Shown: one piece after another, positions 50,663 to 58,544 of the stretch | Layout: the number at the start of each line of letters is the position of its first letter | How positions within the stretch are numbered: position 1 is the stretch's first letter | Assembly: GCA_045578045.1 (NCBI GenBank) | Contig: JAZNJM010000041.1 | Coordinates: forward strand, 1-58,544 | Reading direction: 5' to 3' | Source of the DNA: SIG653 sp045578045 | GTDB taxonomy: Bacteria; Bacillota; Clostridia; Oscillospirales; CAG-382 | DNA: 58,544 bases | Position numbers and translations under genes: made by a program | Notes under the pieces: generated by a model | What the model saw: the letters and a program-made list of their open reading frames with translations, nothing else | What the model was told of the DNA's origin: nothing | The model's database searches: none

Positions 50663-51397
50663 ATGGAAAACGAAAACATTGTTCTCGGAAGAAACTCGGT
50701 AACAGAGCTGCTTTTGTCTGAACGCCCTATTGAAAAAATATATCTATTCAACGGCTGTGAGGAAAAATTCAAGAAAAAAATATATGAGCTATGCTCTAAA
50801 AGAAGAATCCCTCTCGTTAAAGCAGACAAAGCTAAAATAGATTCATTTGGAAAAAATAATCAAGGAATTGTTGCAATTGCCGCAACAAAGGAATATTGCG
50901 ATATAGACGATATTCTGAATTTTGCATATTCAAAAAACGAAAAGCCCTTTGTTGTTATTGCTGACGGAATTAACGATCCGCATAATCTCGGAGCTATAAT
51001 CAGATCTGCCGAATGTGCGGGTGTTCACGGAATTATCATTCCCAAAAGACATTCCGTTTCTGTTACACCGGTTGTTCATAAATCTTCTGCCGGAGCTTCT
51101 GAACATATGCTTATTGCAAAAGTTCCAAATCTTGCCGCCGCTGTTGATGAATTAAAAGATAAAGGCTTATGGATATACGCTATGGAAGCAGACGGAGATG
51201 ATTATTCAAAAACAGTTTTCGATTCTCCAACTTGTATAATAATGGGAAGCGAAGGAAACGGTGTTTCAGAGCTTCTAAGGAAAAAATCCGATTTCGTTTT
51301 ATCTATTCCTATGTATGGAAAAATAAATTCCCTTAACGTTTCTGCTGCCGCAGCAATTATTATGTTTAAGGCTGCACCGATGTTAAAAAATCTCTGA
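50663..51397 (+). CDS. rlmB: 23S rRNA/tRNA ribose methyltransferase, RlmB/TrmH (SPOUT) family
   Basis: A 244-residue SPOUT methyltransferase with an N-terminal substrate-binding domain (VLGRNSVTELLLSERPIEKIYLF) and the knotted catalytic domain: VIADGINDPHNLGAIIRSAECAGVHGIIIP, TCIIMGSEGNGVSELL and IPMYGKINSLNVSAAAAIIMF. These are the three TrmH motifs. By family it forms 2'-O-methylguanosine in 23S rRNA; the precise site is not provable here. Confidence 0.92.
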   Translation: MENENIVLGRNSVTELLLSERPIEKIYLFNGCEEKFKKKIYELCSKRRIPLVKADKAKIDSFGKNNQGIVAIAATKEYCDIDDILNFAYSKNEKPFVVIADGINDPHNLGAIIRSAECAGVHGIIIPKRHSVSVTPVVHKSSAGASEHMLIAKVPNLAAAVDELKDKGLWIYAMEADGDDYSKTVFDSPTCIIMGSEGNGVSELLRKKSDFVLSIPMYGKINSLNVSAAAAIIMFKAAPMLKNL

Positions 51398-51434
51398 TAT
51401 ATAATTTTTAATCCCAAAAGGGAGGAATGTTTCT

Positions 51435-54017
51435 TTGTCTAATAATGCAGAATATACTTGCAATTTCAAAACAACTGCACGAAAATTAAACAGAATAAAA
51501 ATTAAAGACGTTTTAGATAAGGCTGATGAAAATAATACTCAGCTTATATCAATTCCTATTCCAAAATTCAGAACTGACCTCAAAGCACCTGACGTTAAAA
51601 TAGACGGACTTGATTCTGACTCCGGAGAAGATTCTATTTCACTTCTCAAAACAACTCTTGAGTCTATGGTTTTTGAAGACGAGGAATTGAAGGGCTATTA
51701 CGAAGGCTTAAAAACAAGACTGAATAAAAAAAAGATAGACGAAATATACAGTATTGTAACAGCAAACATTCCATACGGTAGCTTAAAGCGTTCTTTGAGA
51801 AAAACTTCTTCAAAGCAATATTCATTAAAAGATACAAAAACTTTTTCCATTGGAAAAACAGCTAAATCTTTGAAGATAGAAAAAACGCCGAGGGATAATC
51901 CCTCTTTTATTCAGGAAACCTTAATTGATGAGCCCGATGATACTCAAACGTCTGAACTTTTAGTCCCTGAGAATAATTCTTCCGTTATATCATCTCAGAA
52001 AAACGCTTCTGACGAACAAGATAATTCTTCTCAGCTCTCTTTTGACATTGTTGAGAAAAACACAGAAAAAAGCAAACAAGATGATATAAATCTTAAAATT
52101 GCTTTTGATATGATAAGCGGTGATGACGAAGATTTGTCTGAGTATGATGATGAAAAAGAAGATATTGAAAACGAATCTTCTGAAAAAAACAAAAATTCAC
52201 AAAGAAAAAAAGCTGTTTCAAGTTTCTTTTCATCTATGTTCAGATACAGAACAACAAACGAAGATGAAATTCGCGATGAAGAAAAAGAACAAGACTCAAA
52301 CGATGAATATAACGGTTTTGAATACAATTCCGTTGAAGATAAGCAAGAAGCTGAAAAACTTTTGAAAGATTCCGTTTATTTATCTTTAAAAAAATTAGGA
52401 TTAGCTTGTCTTTTGTTTTTGTTTTTTATCGCTCTTAAATATTTCTCTGTAGAAAATGAAATTTTTGCAAAATATATTTCATATTCAAGATACGGCGTTT
52501 TATATATTCTTTTTGAGATTCAATTATTATTTCTTGGGGTTTTCATACATAAAGGAGCTTTTATAAACGGAATTAAATCGTTTTTAACAGGAAAATTTTC
52601 TTCTGATTCCGTTTTTGCTGCAACAACTATTTTTGCATCTGCACATAGTATTTTTTCTATTTTCGCTTCAAATGAAAAAATTGTTCTTTTCAACGCAATT
52701 CCAATATTAATGTCGTTATATATTGGTATTTCTACATATCTCAAAAACAAGAAAAATCTTTCCTGTTTTAAAATTATTTCAACAGACAAAGAGAAATTTG
52801 CCGCAGCCGAACTTTCCCCCGCTTCAAAAGAAGCCTCCAGCTTTTATTCCTATCTTTTAGAAGATTCAGACGTTTATACAGTTTCAAAATCAAGATTTGT
52901 TTCTTCTTTTTTCAAAAGAATATCAAAAAAGCCAAAAAGCGAAGATATTTTGAACGCAATTATCCCTGGAGTATTTTTCATATCAACGATTATTTTTTCT
53001 ATATGTTTTTTCTATGGAAAAATGTCTGTTTATGATTCTTTCACCGCTTTAACAGCTTTTATATTGTCTGCTATGCCCGCCGCGAGCTTTTTCGTTATAT
53101 CAATCCCCCTCGTTTCTGCAAACAGAATTTGCAATAAAATTGATTCGGCGATTATTGGCGAAAGCGTTGCGGAGGAATATGCAAACGCTTCTGTTATTTC
53201 TTTTGAAGATATAGAACTTTTTCCACCCGACAAAGTTACTATGAAAGATATGAAGGTCTATCACAATATGAGAATAGACCAGATTGTAGTAGAACTCGCA
53301 AAACTTTTCTCTCACATCGGCGGTCCGCTTAAAGACTTTTTTGCCCAGTCCGTTAACGATGTTTTTGAAGAACACAACGTTATTAAAGTATTAGAGTCAT
53401 CAGAAAACGGAATTATGATAGCCGCAGACGGAAACGACTACTATCTCGGAAACGGTGCATTTATGAGAAGCCACGGACTATCGTATGACGAAGATGAAGA
53501 AGACCAGAAATACGAAAGAACGGGCGGTTCCGTTATGGTTTTCGGTGCAAACTCCGTTGTTGCTGCTAAATTCTATTTCAGATACGTTCCGCAAAAAGGA
53601 TTTAAAAAACTCCTTGAACATATGTATAAAAGCGGTCTTTGCATTGGAATTAAAACTCTTGATCCAAATATCAACAACGATTTACTTTATTATCACTCAG
53701 ACGGTTCCCAATGTCCCATTTCTATTCTTAAATCCTCAGCTCCTGAAGAAATTACTTCTAAAGTGTCTTCAGTTGATTCAGGAATTATTTCCAATCGTTC
53801 ATTAGGTGCTTTTTTAAAAGCATTTATGACTTGCGACAAGGCAAGACATTCCATAAAAAGCAATGGAATTATTATGCTTACAGGTTCAGCATTAACTTCT
53901 ATTATGATGATATTTATTTCTATCACGGGCGGGATTGTTAACTTCTCCCCAACACACGCTTTTATTTTACAGCTTTTATGGTCTATGGCTGTTTTCATCC
54001 TCTCTTTTTGGAAATAA
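51435..54017 (+). CDS. Large membrane protein, degenerate P-type ATPase-like
   Basis: An 860-residue protein with a TTG start and GGGAGG 9 bases upstream. Residues 1-310 are hydrophilic, Ser/Glu/Asp/Lys-rich and probably disordered. From about 313 there are membrane segments, then an order of motifs that follows P1B-type metal ATPases: SAMPAASFFVISIPLV (where CPC would be), SAIIGESVAEEYANASVISF, then EDIELFP at 591-597 in place of the DKTGTLT phosphorylation motif, FSHIGGPLKDFF for SEHPL, YYLGNGAFMRSHG for the nucleotide domain, IGIKTLDPN for TGD. No GDGxND motif; two last membrane segments. So it looks like a pseudo-pump. Function unknown. Confidence 0.65.
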   Translation: MSNNAEYTCNFKTTARKLNRIKIKDVLDKADENNTQLISIPIPKFRTDLKAPDVKIDGLDSDSGEDSISLLKTTLESMVFEDEELKGYYEGLKTRLNKKKIDEIYSIVTANIPYGSLKRSLRKTSSKQYSLKDTKTFSIGKTAKSLKIEKTPRDNPSFIQETLIDEPDDTQTSELLVPENNSSVISSQKNASDEQDNSSQLSFDIVEKNTEKSKQDDINLKIAFDMISGDDEDLSEYDDEKEDIENESSEKNKNSQRKKAVSSFFSSMFRYRTTNEDEIRDEEKEQDSNDEYNGFEYNSVEDKQEAEKLLKDSVYLSLKKLGLACLLFLFFIALKYFSVENEIFAKYISYSRYGVLYILFEIQLLFLGVFIHKGAFINGIKSFLTGKFSSDSVFAATTIFASAHSIFSIFASNEKIVLFNAIPILMSLYIGISTYLKNKKNLSCFKIISTDKEKFAAAELSPASKEASSFYSYLLEDSDVYTVSKSRFVSSFFKRISKKPKSEDILNAIIPGVFFISTIIFSICFFYGKMSVYDSFTALTAFILSAMPAASFFVISIPLVSANRICNKIDSAIIGESVAEEYANASVISFEDIELFPPDKVTMKDMKVYHNMRIDQIVVELAKLFSHIGGPLKDFFAQSVNDVFEEHNVIKVLESSENGIMIAADGNDYYLGNGAFMRSHGLSYDEDEEDQKYERTGGSVMVFGANSVVAAKFYFRYVPQKGFKKLLEHMYKSGLCIGIKTLDPNINNDLLYYHSDGSQCPISILKSSAPEEITSKVSSVDSGIISNRSLGAFLKAFMTCDKARHSIKSNGIIMLTGSALTSIMMIFISITGGIVNFSPTHAFILQLLWSMAVFILSFWK

Positions 54018-54082
54018 GAGCTTGTTTTTAAAAAAAATTGTTATTTTTCTCAAAAAAAAATGTTTTTTTACTAAAAAAACTA

Positions 54083-54111
54083 TTGAATATTTAAAAAAAA
54101 TATTATATAAT
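54083..54111 (+). promoter_or_regulatory. Sigma-A-type promoter for the EF-G-like gene
   Basis: TTGAAT (54083-54088) and TATAAT (54106-54111), spaced by 17 bases, lie about 60 bases before the ATG at 54174. AGGAG is the ribosome site. Confidence 0.8.
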
Positions 54112-54173
54112 AGGTATGTTATTGATAGAAACTAATAATATCAATTATAATAAAAATCATAGGAGTAACAATA

Positions 54174-56249
54174 ATGGCTATTTTCAAATCTAACCAAATC
54201 AGAAACGTTGCTTTAATCGGACACGGCGGAGATGGTAAAACAGCTCTTGCTGAAGCTATGCTTTATCTTGCAAAAGCAACAGACAGATTGGGAAAGGCTG
54301 CTGACGGTAACACCGTTTGCGATTACGATCCCGAAGAAATTAAACGTTCTATTTCAATTTCGGCAGCTCTTGCAAATTTTGAATGGAAAAATACCAAAAT
54401 CAATATACTTGACACTCCAGGTTATTTCGATTTTGAGGGCGAAGTTAGACAAGCTCTTAAAGTTGCTGATACAGCTTTAATCGTTGTTGACGGAAAATCA
54501 GGACATAAAGTTGGAACAGAGCTTACTTGGGATTTAGCAAAAGGTAAGTCAAAAGCATTCTTTGTTAACAAACTTGATGACGAAAACTCTAATTTCCATA
54601 AAACACTTCAAGGACTTGAAGATACTTTCGGAAAATCAGTTTGTCCTGTTATCGTTCCCGCAACAGAAGGCGGAAATCCAAAAGTATTCTATAACCTTTT
54701 AACAGACGAAGCAATTGAGTTTGATGCAAAAGGCGAAATTAAAGTTGTTTCCCTTCCTGACGGTGCAAAAGACCTTATTGAAGAATACAGCCTCGTGTTC
54801 AAAGAAGCTATCGCTGAAACAGATGACGAGCTTATGATGAAATATTTCGAAGGCGAAGAATTTACACACGATGAAACAAAAGCCGCAATGCTCAAAGGTC
54901 TTGTTGAAGGCACAATAACTCCAGTATTCTCAGGTTCTTCAACAACTCTTGCCGGTGTTAAAGCTCTTATGGATTCTATTTCCAACTTCTTCTGCTCTCC
55001 TGCCGACAATATGAAAGCATCGGTTGAGGGTGCTGACGGAAAAATTTCTGAAATTTCTTCTTCCGAAGACGGAGCTCCTTCCCTCTTTATCTTCAAAACT
55101 GTTGCTGATAAAGACGTTGGAAAACGTAGCTTCTTCCGTGTTATGAGTGGTACTCTTACAAACTCTGCTGTTCTTACAAACAGTACAACAGGTCAAAAAG
55201 AAAAAATTGCAAGTATTTATACTTTCGTTGGTAAAAAGACCTCTAACGTTGAAACCCTTTCATACGGTGATATTGGTGCAACAGTTAAACTTTCCAACAC
55301 AAACGTTAACGATACACTCTCCCCTAACGGAGACGTTAAATATGAAAAAATTGAATTCCCAACACCATATTACTGTCAGGCAATAATGCCTAAGGCAAAG
55401 GGTGATGAAGATAAAATTTCCGCTGGTATTTCAAAGATTCTCGAAGAAGATTATACATTGAAATACGAAAACAACGCTGAAACAAAACAGATGTGTATCA
55501 GCGGTTTAGGAAATATGCATATTGATATTATGGTTTCTAAATTGAAAAACCGTTTCGGTGCAAATATCGATACTGCTCCTGCAAAAATAGCATATAGAGA
55601 AGCTATAAAAGGCAAAGCTCAGGCAGAAGGAAAACACAAGAAACAGTCTGGCGGACACGGTCAGTATGGACACGTTAAAATTGAATTCTCACCAGGAGAA
55701 TCCGATGGACTTGAATTCACAGAATCAATCTTCGGCGGAAGCGTTCCAAAGAATTTCCACCCAGCTGTTGAAAAAGGATTGCTTGAAGCTATGCAGAAAG
55801 GTATTCTTGCAGGATATCCCGTTATCAATATTCACGCAAACCTCTTTGACGGTTCATACCACGATGTTGACTCTTCCGAAATGTCCTTTAAATTAGCAGC
55901 TATTCTTGCATTTAAAGATGGTATTCCCAAGGCAAAGCCAATTATTCTTGAACCATACGGAAACCTTAAAGTATTCGTTCCCGATTCCCTCGTTGGAGAC
56001 GTTTACGGAGACCTCAACAAGAGAAGAGGTAGAATTAGCGGAACAGAACAAAGCGGAACAAAGAAAGGCTATACAATTGTTGAAGCTGAAGTTCCAACAG
56101 CTGAAATGAGCGACTATGCTATTCAGCTCCGTGCTATGACACAAGGAAGAGGAACGTTTACCTTTGAATTCGTTAAATACGAAGAAGCTCCCGATAATAT
56201 TAAAAACAAAATAATTGCAGAAGCAAAAGCAAACGCTTCTGAAGAATAA
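54174..56249 (+). CDS. EF-G-like translational GTPase (EF-G2 type)
   Basis: A 691-residue, five-domain EF-G homologue. G1 is GHGGDGKT (16-23), G3 DTPGYFDF (80-87) and G4 NKLDDE (132-137). In canonical EF-G, G3 is DTPGH and its His helps GTP hydrolysis; here residue 84 is Tyr, as in the EF-G2-like subgroup. Domain IV (HKKQSGGHGQYGHVKIEF, GSVPKNFHPAVEKGL) and V (RRGRISGTEQ) are complete. No rpsL/rpsG/tuf genes are nearby, so it is not the str-operon fusA. Possibly an accessory or stress-related factor. Confidence 0.88.
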   Translation: MAIFKSNQIRNVALIGHGGDGKTALAEAMLYLAKATDRLGKAADGNTVCDYDPEEIKRSISISAALANFEWKNTKINILDTPGYFDFEGEVRQALKVADTALIVVDGKSGHKVGTELTWDLAKGKSKAFFVNKLDDENSNFHKTLQGLEDTFGKSVCPVIVPATEGGNPKVFYNLLTDEAIEFDAKGEIKVVSLPDGAKDLIEEYSLVFKEAIAETDDELMMKYFEGEEFTHDETKAAMLKGLVEGTITPVFSGSSTTLAGVKALMDSISNFFCSPADNMKASVEGADGKISEISSSEDGAPSLFIFKTVADKDVGKRSFFRVMSGTLTNSAVLTNSTTGQKEKIASIYTFVGKKTSNVETLSYGDIGATVKLSNTNVNDTLSPNGDVKYEKIEFPTPYYCQAIMPKAKGDEDKISAGISKILEEDYTLKYENNAETKQMCISGLGNMHIDIMVSKLKNRFGANIDTAPAKIAYREAIKGKAQAEGKHKKQSGGHGQYGHVKIEFSPGESDGLEFTESIFGGSVPKNFHPAVEKGLLEAMQKGILAGYPVINIHANLFDGSYHDVDSSEMSFKLAAILAFKDGIPKAKPIILEPYGNLKVFVPDSLVGDVYGDLNKRRGRISGTEQSGTKKGYTIVEAEVPTAEMSDYAIQLRAMTQGRGTFTFEFVKYEEAPDNIKNKIIAEAKANASEE

Positions 56250-56292
56250 TCCACACGCCTATGGATCACAAAGGCATGAAAGGAAAATTGCG

Positions 56293-57687
56293 ATGAATAA
56301 AAACATATTTAATTTAAAATCGTTTCTTGCATTATTGCTCTCTTCAATGATGACAGTTTCACTTTCTTCTTGCTCTGATAATGAAAAAAACACAGCTTTT
56401 CTTGATCAGATTTCAGCAGCTGAGATATACAGTGAAGCAGAAGAAAGCTCTGAAGAATCTTCAGAACCTCCAACAAAAGAAGGGTATACTGCAAGACCTA
56501 TTATAACTCATATTATCAACGTTGAACCATATTCTGTTGTTGTTGCGGGAACTTGCGAAGAAGGTTCCGTTATCAAAGCGTATAACGTTGCATTCGAAGA
56601 CGAAAAATATGAAACCAAATCAATTGGTAAATATTTTATCTTTGAATTGAATCTCAGAAACACCAACGAGCATTACTACGAAATTAAAGCTACAGTTGAA
56701 GGAAAGAAAGAAAGTACAGTAAATCACTTTACAGCTAAGTATGATTCTGTTGCTGAAAAGCCTAATGATAATACTGCGGTTTCTTTAGGAAATAACTCAA
56801 CGCTTTTCTATGACTCGATGATTGCTCCGTTCAAAGGTGAAAACCTTCTCACAAACTCTAAACTCAAGAGTTTTAAAGAATCTATTGCCAATCAAGCAAA
56901 CAAAGATGGAATTAAATATGTTTACGTTATGGTTCCCGGAATGCTCTCCGTTTATGATGAAAAAGTTCCAGAAGCTATTAAATCAGAAAAAGACAGCTAT
57001 AACACCAAATTTGAACAATTAGTTAAAGCTCTTTCAGAAGTTAAAAACGTTGACGTTATTAACTTAAAAGATACATTTGTTGAAAACAAAAATGGTGAAT
57101 ATCCTATTTATTATAATACAAGCAGCAACCTTTCTGACTTTGGAGCATATTTAGCTTACAAAGAAGTAATGAATTATGTTGAAAATTCCAATTCTGATTT
57201 ATCATATAAATTTGAAAAAACAAATGGAAAAGGCGGAGACCTTGTTTCTTCCCTTGGACTTGATAAAGACATTTTCTCTGAAAGCTACTATTATGCAAAG
57301 AATAACTTCACTACAACAATTCCTGAAGAAACAGAAGGAACCTGCAAAGTTTCTGATATAGTTGTTTATTCAGACAAAAACACAAATACTTATTTCTCTG
57401 ACGTTGCAGAAGATGAAGTTTATGGTGCATGTGAAAAACTTTATTTCAAAACAAACCGCCAAGAGCTTCCAAGTGCTGTTTTCCTCAGAGATGATTCAGC
57501 CAACGCAATGGTTTCTATGCTTGCAGAAAACTTTAACAATTCATATTTTGCAGCAAACAATTCATTCGTATTGAACGATTCTGAAATTACCGCAGCTGTT
57601 TCTGATTATGCAAATAACGGAAGCGTATACGTTGATTACGTGTTTGTTATTGTTTCAGAAGACAATATTGATTCAATTGTTGGTTAA
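56293..57687 (+). CDS. Lipoprotein, DHHW-like domain with the motif degraded
   Basis: A 464-residue lipoprotein: hydrophobic signal (10-24) and lipobox LSSC with C27, a Ser/Glu-rich linker (45-62), an Ig-like beta domain (about 65-145: ITHIINVEPYSVVVAGTCEEG) and a C-terminal domain similar to the SGNH-related DHHW family (YVMVPGMLSVYDEK, NVDVINLKDTF, GAYLAYKEVMNY). Where relatives have T-DHHW before GAY, this reads NTSSNLSDFGAY, so the active His pair seems lost. It could be a binding subunit or have a new role. AAAGGA precedes the ATG at 56293; it shares one base with trmK. Confidence 0.68.
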   Translation: MNKNIFNLKSFLALLLSSMMTVSLSSCSDNEKNTAFLDQISAAEIYSEAEESSEESSEPPTKEGYTARPIITHIINVEPYSVVVAGTCEEGSVIKAYNVAFEDEKYETKSIGKYFIFELNLRNTNEHYYEIKATVEGKKESTVNHFTAKYDSVAEKPNDNTAVSLGNNSTLFYDSMIAPFKGENLLTNSKLKSFKESIANQANKDGIKYVYVMVPGMLSVYDEKVPEAIKSEKDSYNTKFEQLVKALSEVKNVDVINLKDTFVENKNGEYPIYYNTSSNLSDFGAYLAYKEVMNYVENSNSDLSYKFEKTNGKGGDLVSSLGLDKDIFSESYYYAKNNFTTTIPEETEGTCKVSDIVVYSDKNTNTYFSDVAEDEVYGACEKLYFKTNRQELPSAVFLRDDSANAMVSMLAENFNNSYFAANNSFVLNDSEITAAVSDYANNGSVYVDYVFVIVSEDNIDSIVG

Positions 57688-58340
57688 TGATGAATTGGGC
57701 GTTTTTTGAAAACATCCAAGAGAAAAAAAGACTTGACGTTGTTAAAAGCCTCGTTCCCAAGGGGACGAGGCTTTTAGATATAGGAACAGACCACGCTTCC
57801 CTCCCTATTGATCTTGTTAAAAGTGGAATAATAACAAGTGCAATAGCGTCAGACGTCAACAAAAAACCCTTGGAAAGAGCTGAATCCGAAATAATCAAAA
57901 ACGGTTTATCAAATAGAATTGTTACTGTTTTATCAAATGGATTTGAAAACATTCCCGAAAACACTTTTGATTCCGTTGCAATCTGTGGAATGGGCGGTCA
58001 TCTAATTTCGGAAATTATTGAAAAAGGAAAATCTAAAGCAAAAAATTGCGATTTAATTTTGCAGCCTATGTCTTACCCCGAAGCGTTAAGATATTATCTT
58101 TCAACAAACGGATTTGAAATTATAAATGAAGCTTTTGCTTATGATAATGGAAAGCCATACGTTATTATTCAAGCAAGATATACATCTATAAATACTGATT
58201 TTTCATACGGAGAACTTTTATTTGGAAAGTTTCGTCCAAATAATCAGTATTATAAACTATATGAAAATAAAATCTTAATCAGACTTAGAAAAAGATTATT
58301 AGGCATTTTAAAGCATATTTATACAAACGATAATATTTAA
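57687..58340 (+). CDS. trmK: tRNA (adenine(22)-N1)-methyltransferase TrmK
   Basis: A 217-residue SAM-dependent methyltransferase forming m1A22 in some tRNAs, a Gram-positive trait. Rossmann motif I is LLDIGTDHASLPIDLVKSG; ASDVNKKPLERA and VAICGMGGHLISEII follow, and LILQPMSYPEALRYYL is a TrmK hallmark. It starts by TAATG overlap with the lipoprotein gene, or at the ATG 3 bases later. In many Firmicutes it precedes a Nif3-like gene; here instead it ends at an insertion-sequence end. Confidence 0.93.
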   Translation: MMNWAFFENIQEKKRLDVVKSLVPKGTRLLDIGTDHASLPIDLVKSGIITSAIASDVNKKPLERAESEIIKNGLSNRIVTVLSNGFENIPENTFDSVAICGMGGHLISEIIEKGKSKAKNCDLILQPMSYPEALRYYLSTNGFEIINEAFAYDNGKPYVIIQARYTSINTDFSYGELLFGKFRPNNQYYKLYENKILIRLRKRLLGILKHIYTNDNI

Positions 58341-58344
58341 AACT

Positions 58345-58403
58345 AATCAACGTTTTTTAGAAATAATGACTTTTCATTTCTATATTTCAAACGTTGATTT
58401 TTT
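58345..58403. terminator. Two-tier inverted repeat between trmK and the transposase
   Basis: AATCAACGTTT (58345-58355) pairs with 58389-58399 over 11 perfect base pairs. Inside, AGAAAT (58359-58364) pairs with ATTTCT (58376-58381). On the plus strand a T-run follows (58398-58403), so it could terminate trmK. On the minus strand it follows the transposase stop by about 10 bases and could be its terminator or part of the element's end. Confidence 0.6.
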
Positions 58404-58409
58404 GGTTCA

Positions 58410-58544
58410 TCATAAATTTTGGTGTACAAAAGAAGTGGGCAAAGACAAAAAACGAATATAAGAGAAAAAGAAATTAGTATTTCTAAACCCATAAGCATTA
58501 CGTTTGGCTACCTTGATTTTATTGTTGAATCCTTCAAGTTTTCC
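58410..58544 (-). CDS. ISL3-family transposase, C-terminal end (cut by window edge)
   Basis: Hand translation of the minus strand from 58544 gives 44 residues ending at a TGA (58410-58412): it begins GKLEGFNNKIKVAKRNAYGF and goes on RNTNFFFSYIRF. The motif EGxNNKIKVxKRxAYGF is the characteristic C-terminus of ISL3/IS204/IS1001-type DDE transposases. The rest lies outside the window, so intactness is unknown. The frame is open to the edge. It is convergent with trmK and indicates a mobile element inserted just after it. Confidence 0.82.
   Translation of the reverse strand, partial: GKLEGFNNKIKVAKRNAYGFRNTNFFFSYIRFLSLPTSFVHQNL

Noticed and set aside
1..58544. tRNA, rRNA, CRISPR arrays, toxin-antitoxin or phage-defence cassettes
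   Set aside because: No tRNA-like T-arm sequences, regular spaced repeats or recognisable defence genes were seen in any gap.

Overview
The window is a densely packed, AT-rich segment of a bacterial chromosome. It most likely comes from an anaerobic, endospore-forming member of the Clostridia (Firmicutes), and plausibly from an Oscillospirales/Ruminococcaceae-like gut or rumen lineage. The sporulation regulator SpoIIID sits beside a SpoIIQ-like M23 protein. The divisome set SepF-YggT-DivIVA is of Gram-positive type. Transketolase is split into two genes. Starts include ATG, GTG and TTG with GGAGG/AAGGA ribosome sites. A secreted protease carries a type I dockerin, typical of cellulosome-making Clostridia. 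The taxonomic call is inference; no rRNA is present.

Layout. 1-9169 is mostly on the minus strand: ffh (cut by the left edge) and ylxM behind a consensus promoter and a structured leader; one plus-strand radical SAM gene; tyrS-leuA; and a run tsaC(Sua5)-coaE-lytic transglycosylase-M23-spoIIID-lipase. From 9503 almost everything is on the plus strand: metA-nadA-nadB-nadC; phoH-ybeY-era-recO-mutS2-tcdA; acpP-nagA-ROK protein-miaA; a HlyD-like protein with yggS-sepF-yggT-divIVA-lspA-rluD; the two transketolase halves; a Nif3-like gene; gpmI; M50 protease-scpA-scpB-DUF2953; a PcrA-type helicase; DUF1015; valS-thiI; the dockerin protease; rarA; deoB. Two minus-strand membrane genes (DUF4363, DUF421) interrupt at 49469-50518. 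Then come rlmB, a large membrane protein that looks like a catalytically dead P-type ATPase, an EF-G-like GTPase, a lipoprotein and trmK. The last 135 bases hold the 3' end of an ISL3-type transposase on the minus strand.

Most genes are housekeeping (translation, tRNA/rRNA modification, NAD synthesis, chromosome segregation, division, repair), with stops and starts overlapping or a few bases apart, so long operons are expected. Good -35/-10 pairs with 17-base spacing were found before ylxM, the radical SAM gene, tsaC, metA, acpP, gpmI, rlmB and the EF-G-like gene, and rho-independent-type terminators after the transketolase, Nif3-like and gpmI genes.

Points most worth a second look: (i) a compact three-way-junction RNA in the ylxM-ffh leader; (ii) a pseudoknot-capable leader before metA; (iii) a hairpin that encloses the spoIIID start codon and ends in a U-run inside the gene; (iv) the Asp-less P-type ATPase relative at 51435-54017; (v) the dockerin-bearing papain-like protease; (vi) the unusual GC-richer leader of the PcrA gene. 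I found no CRISPR array, rRNA or tRNA and no complete defence or mobile system. No single undescribed multi-gene system is obvious; the novelty lies in individual genes and leader RNAs.
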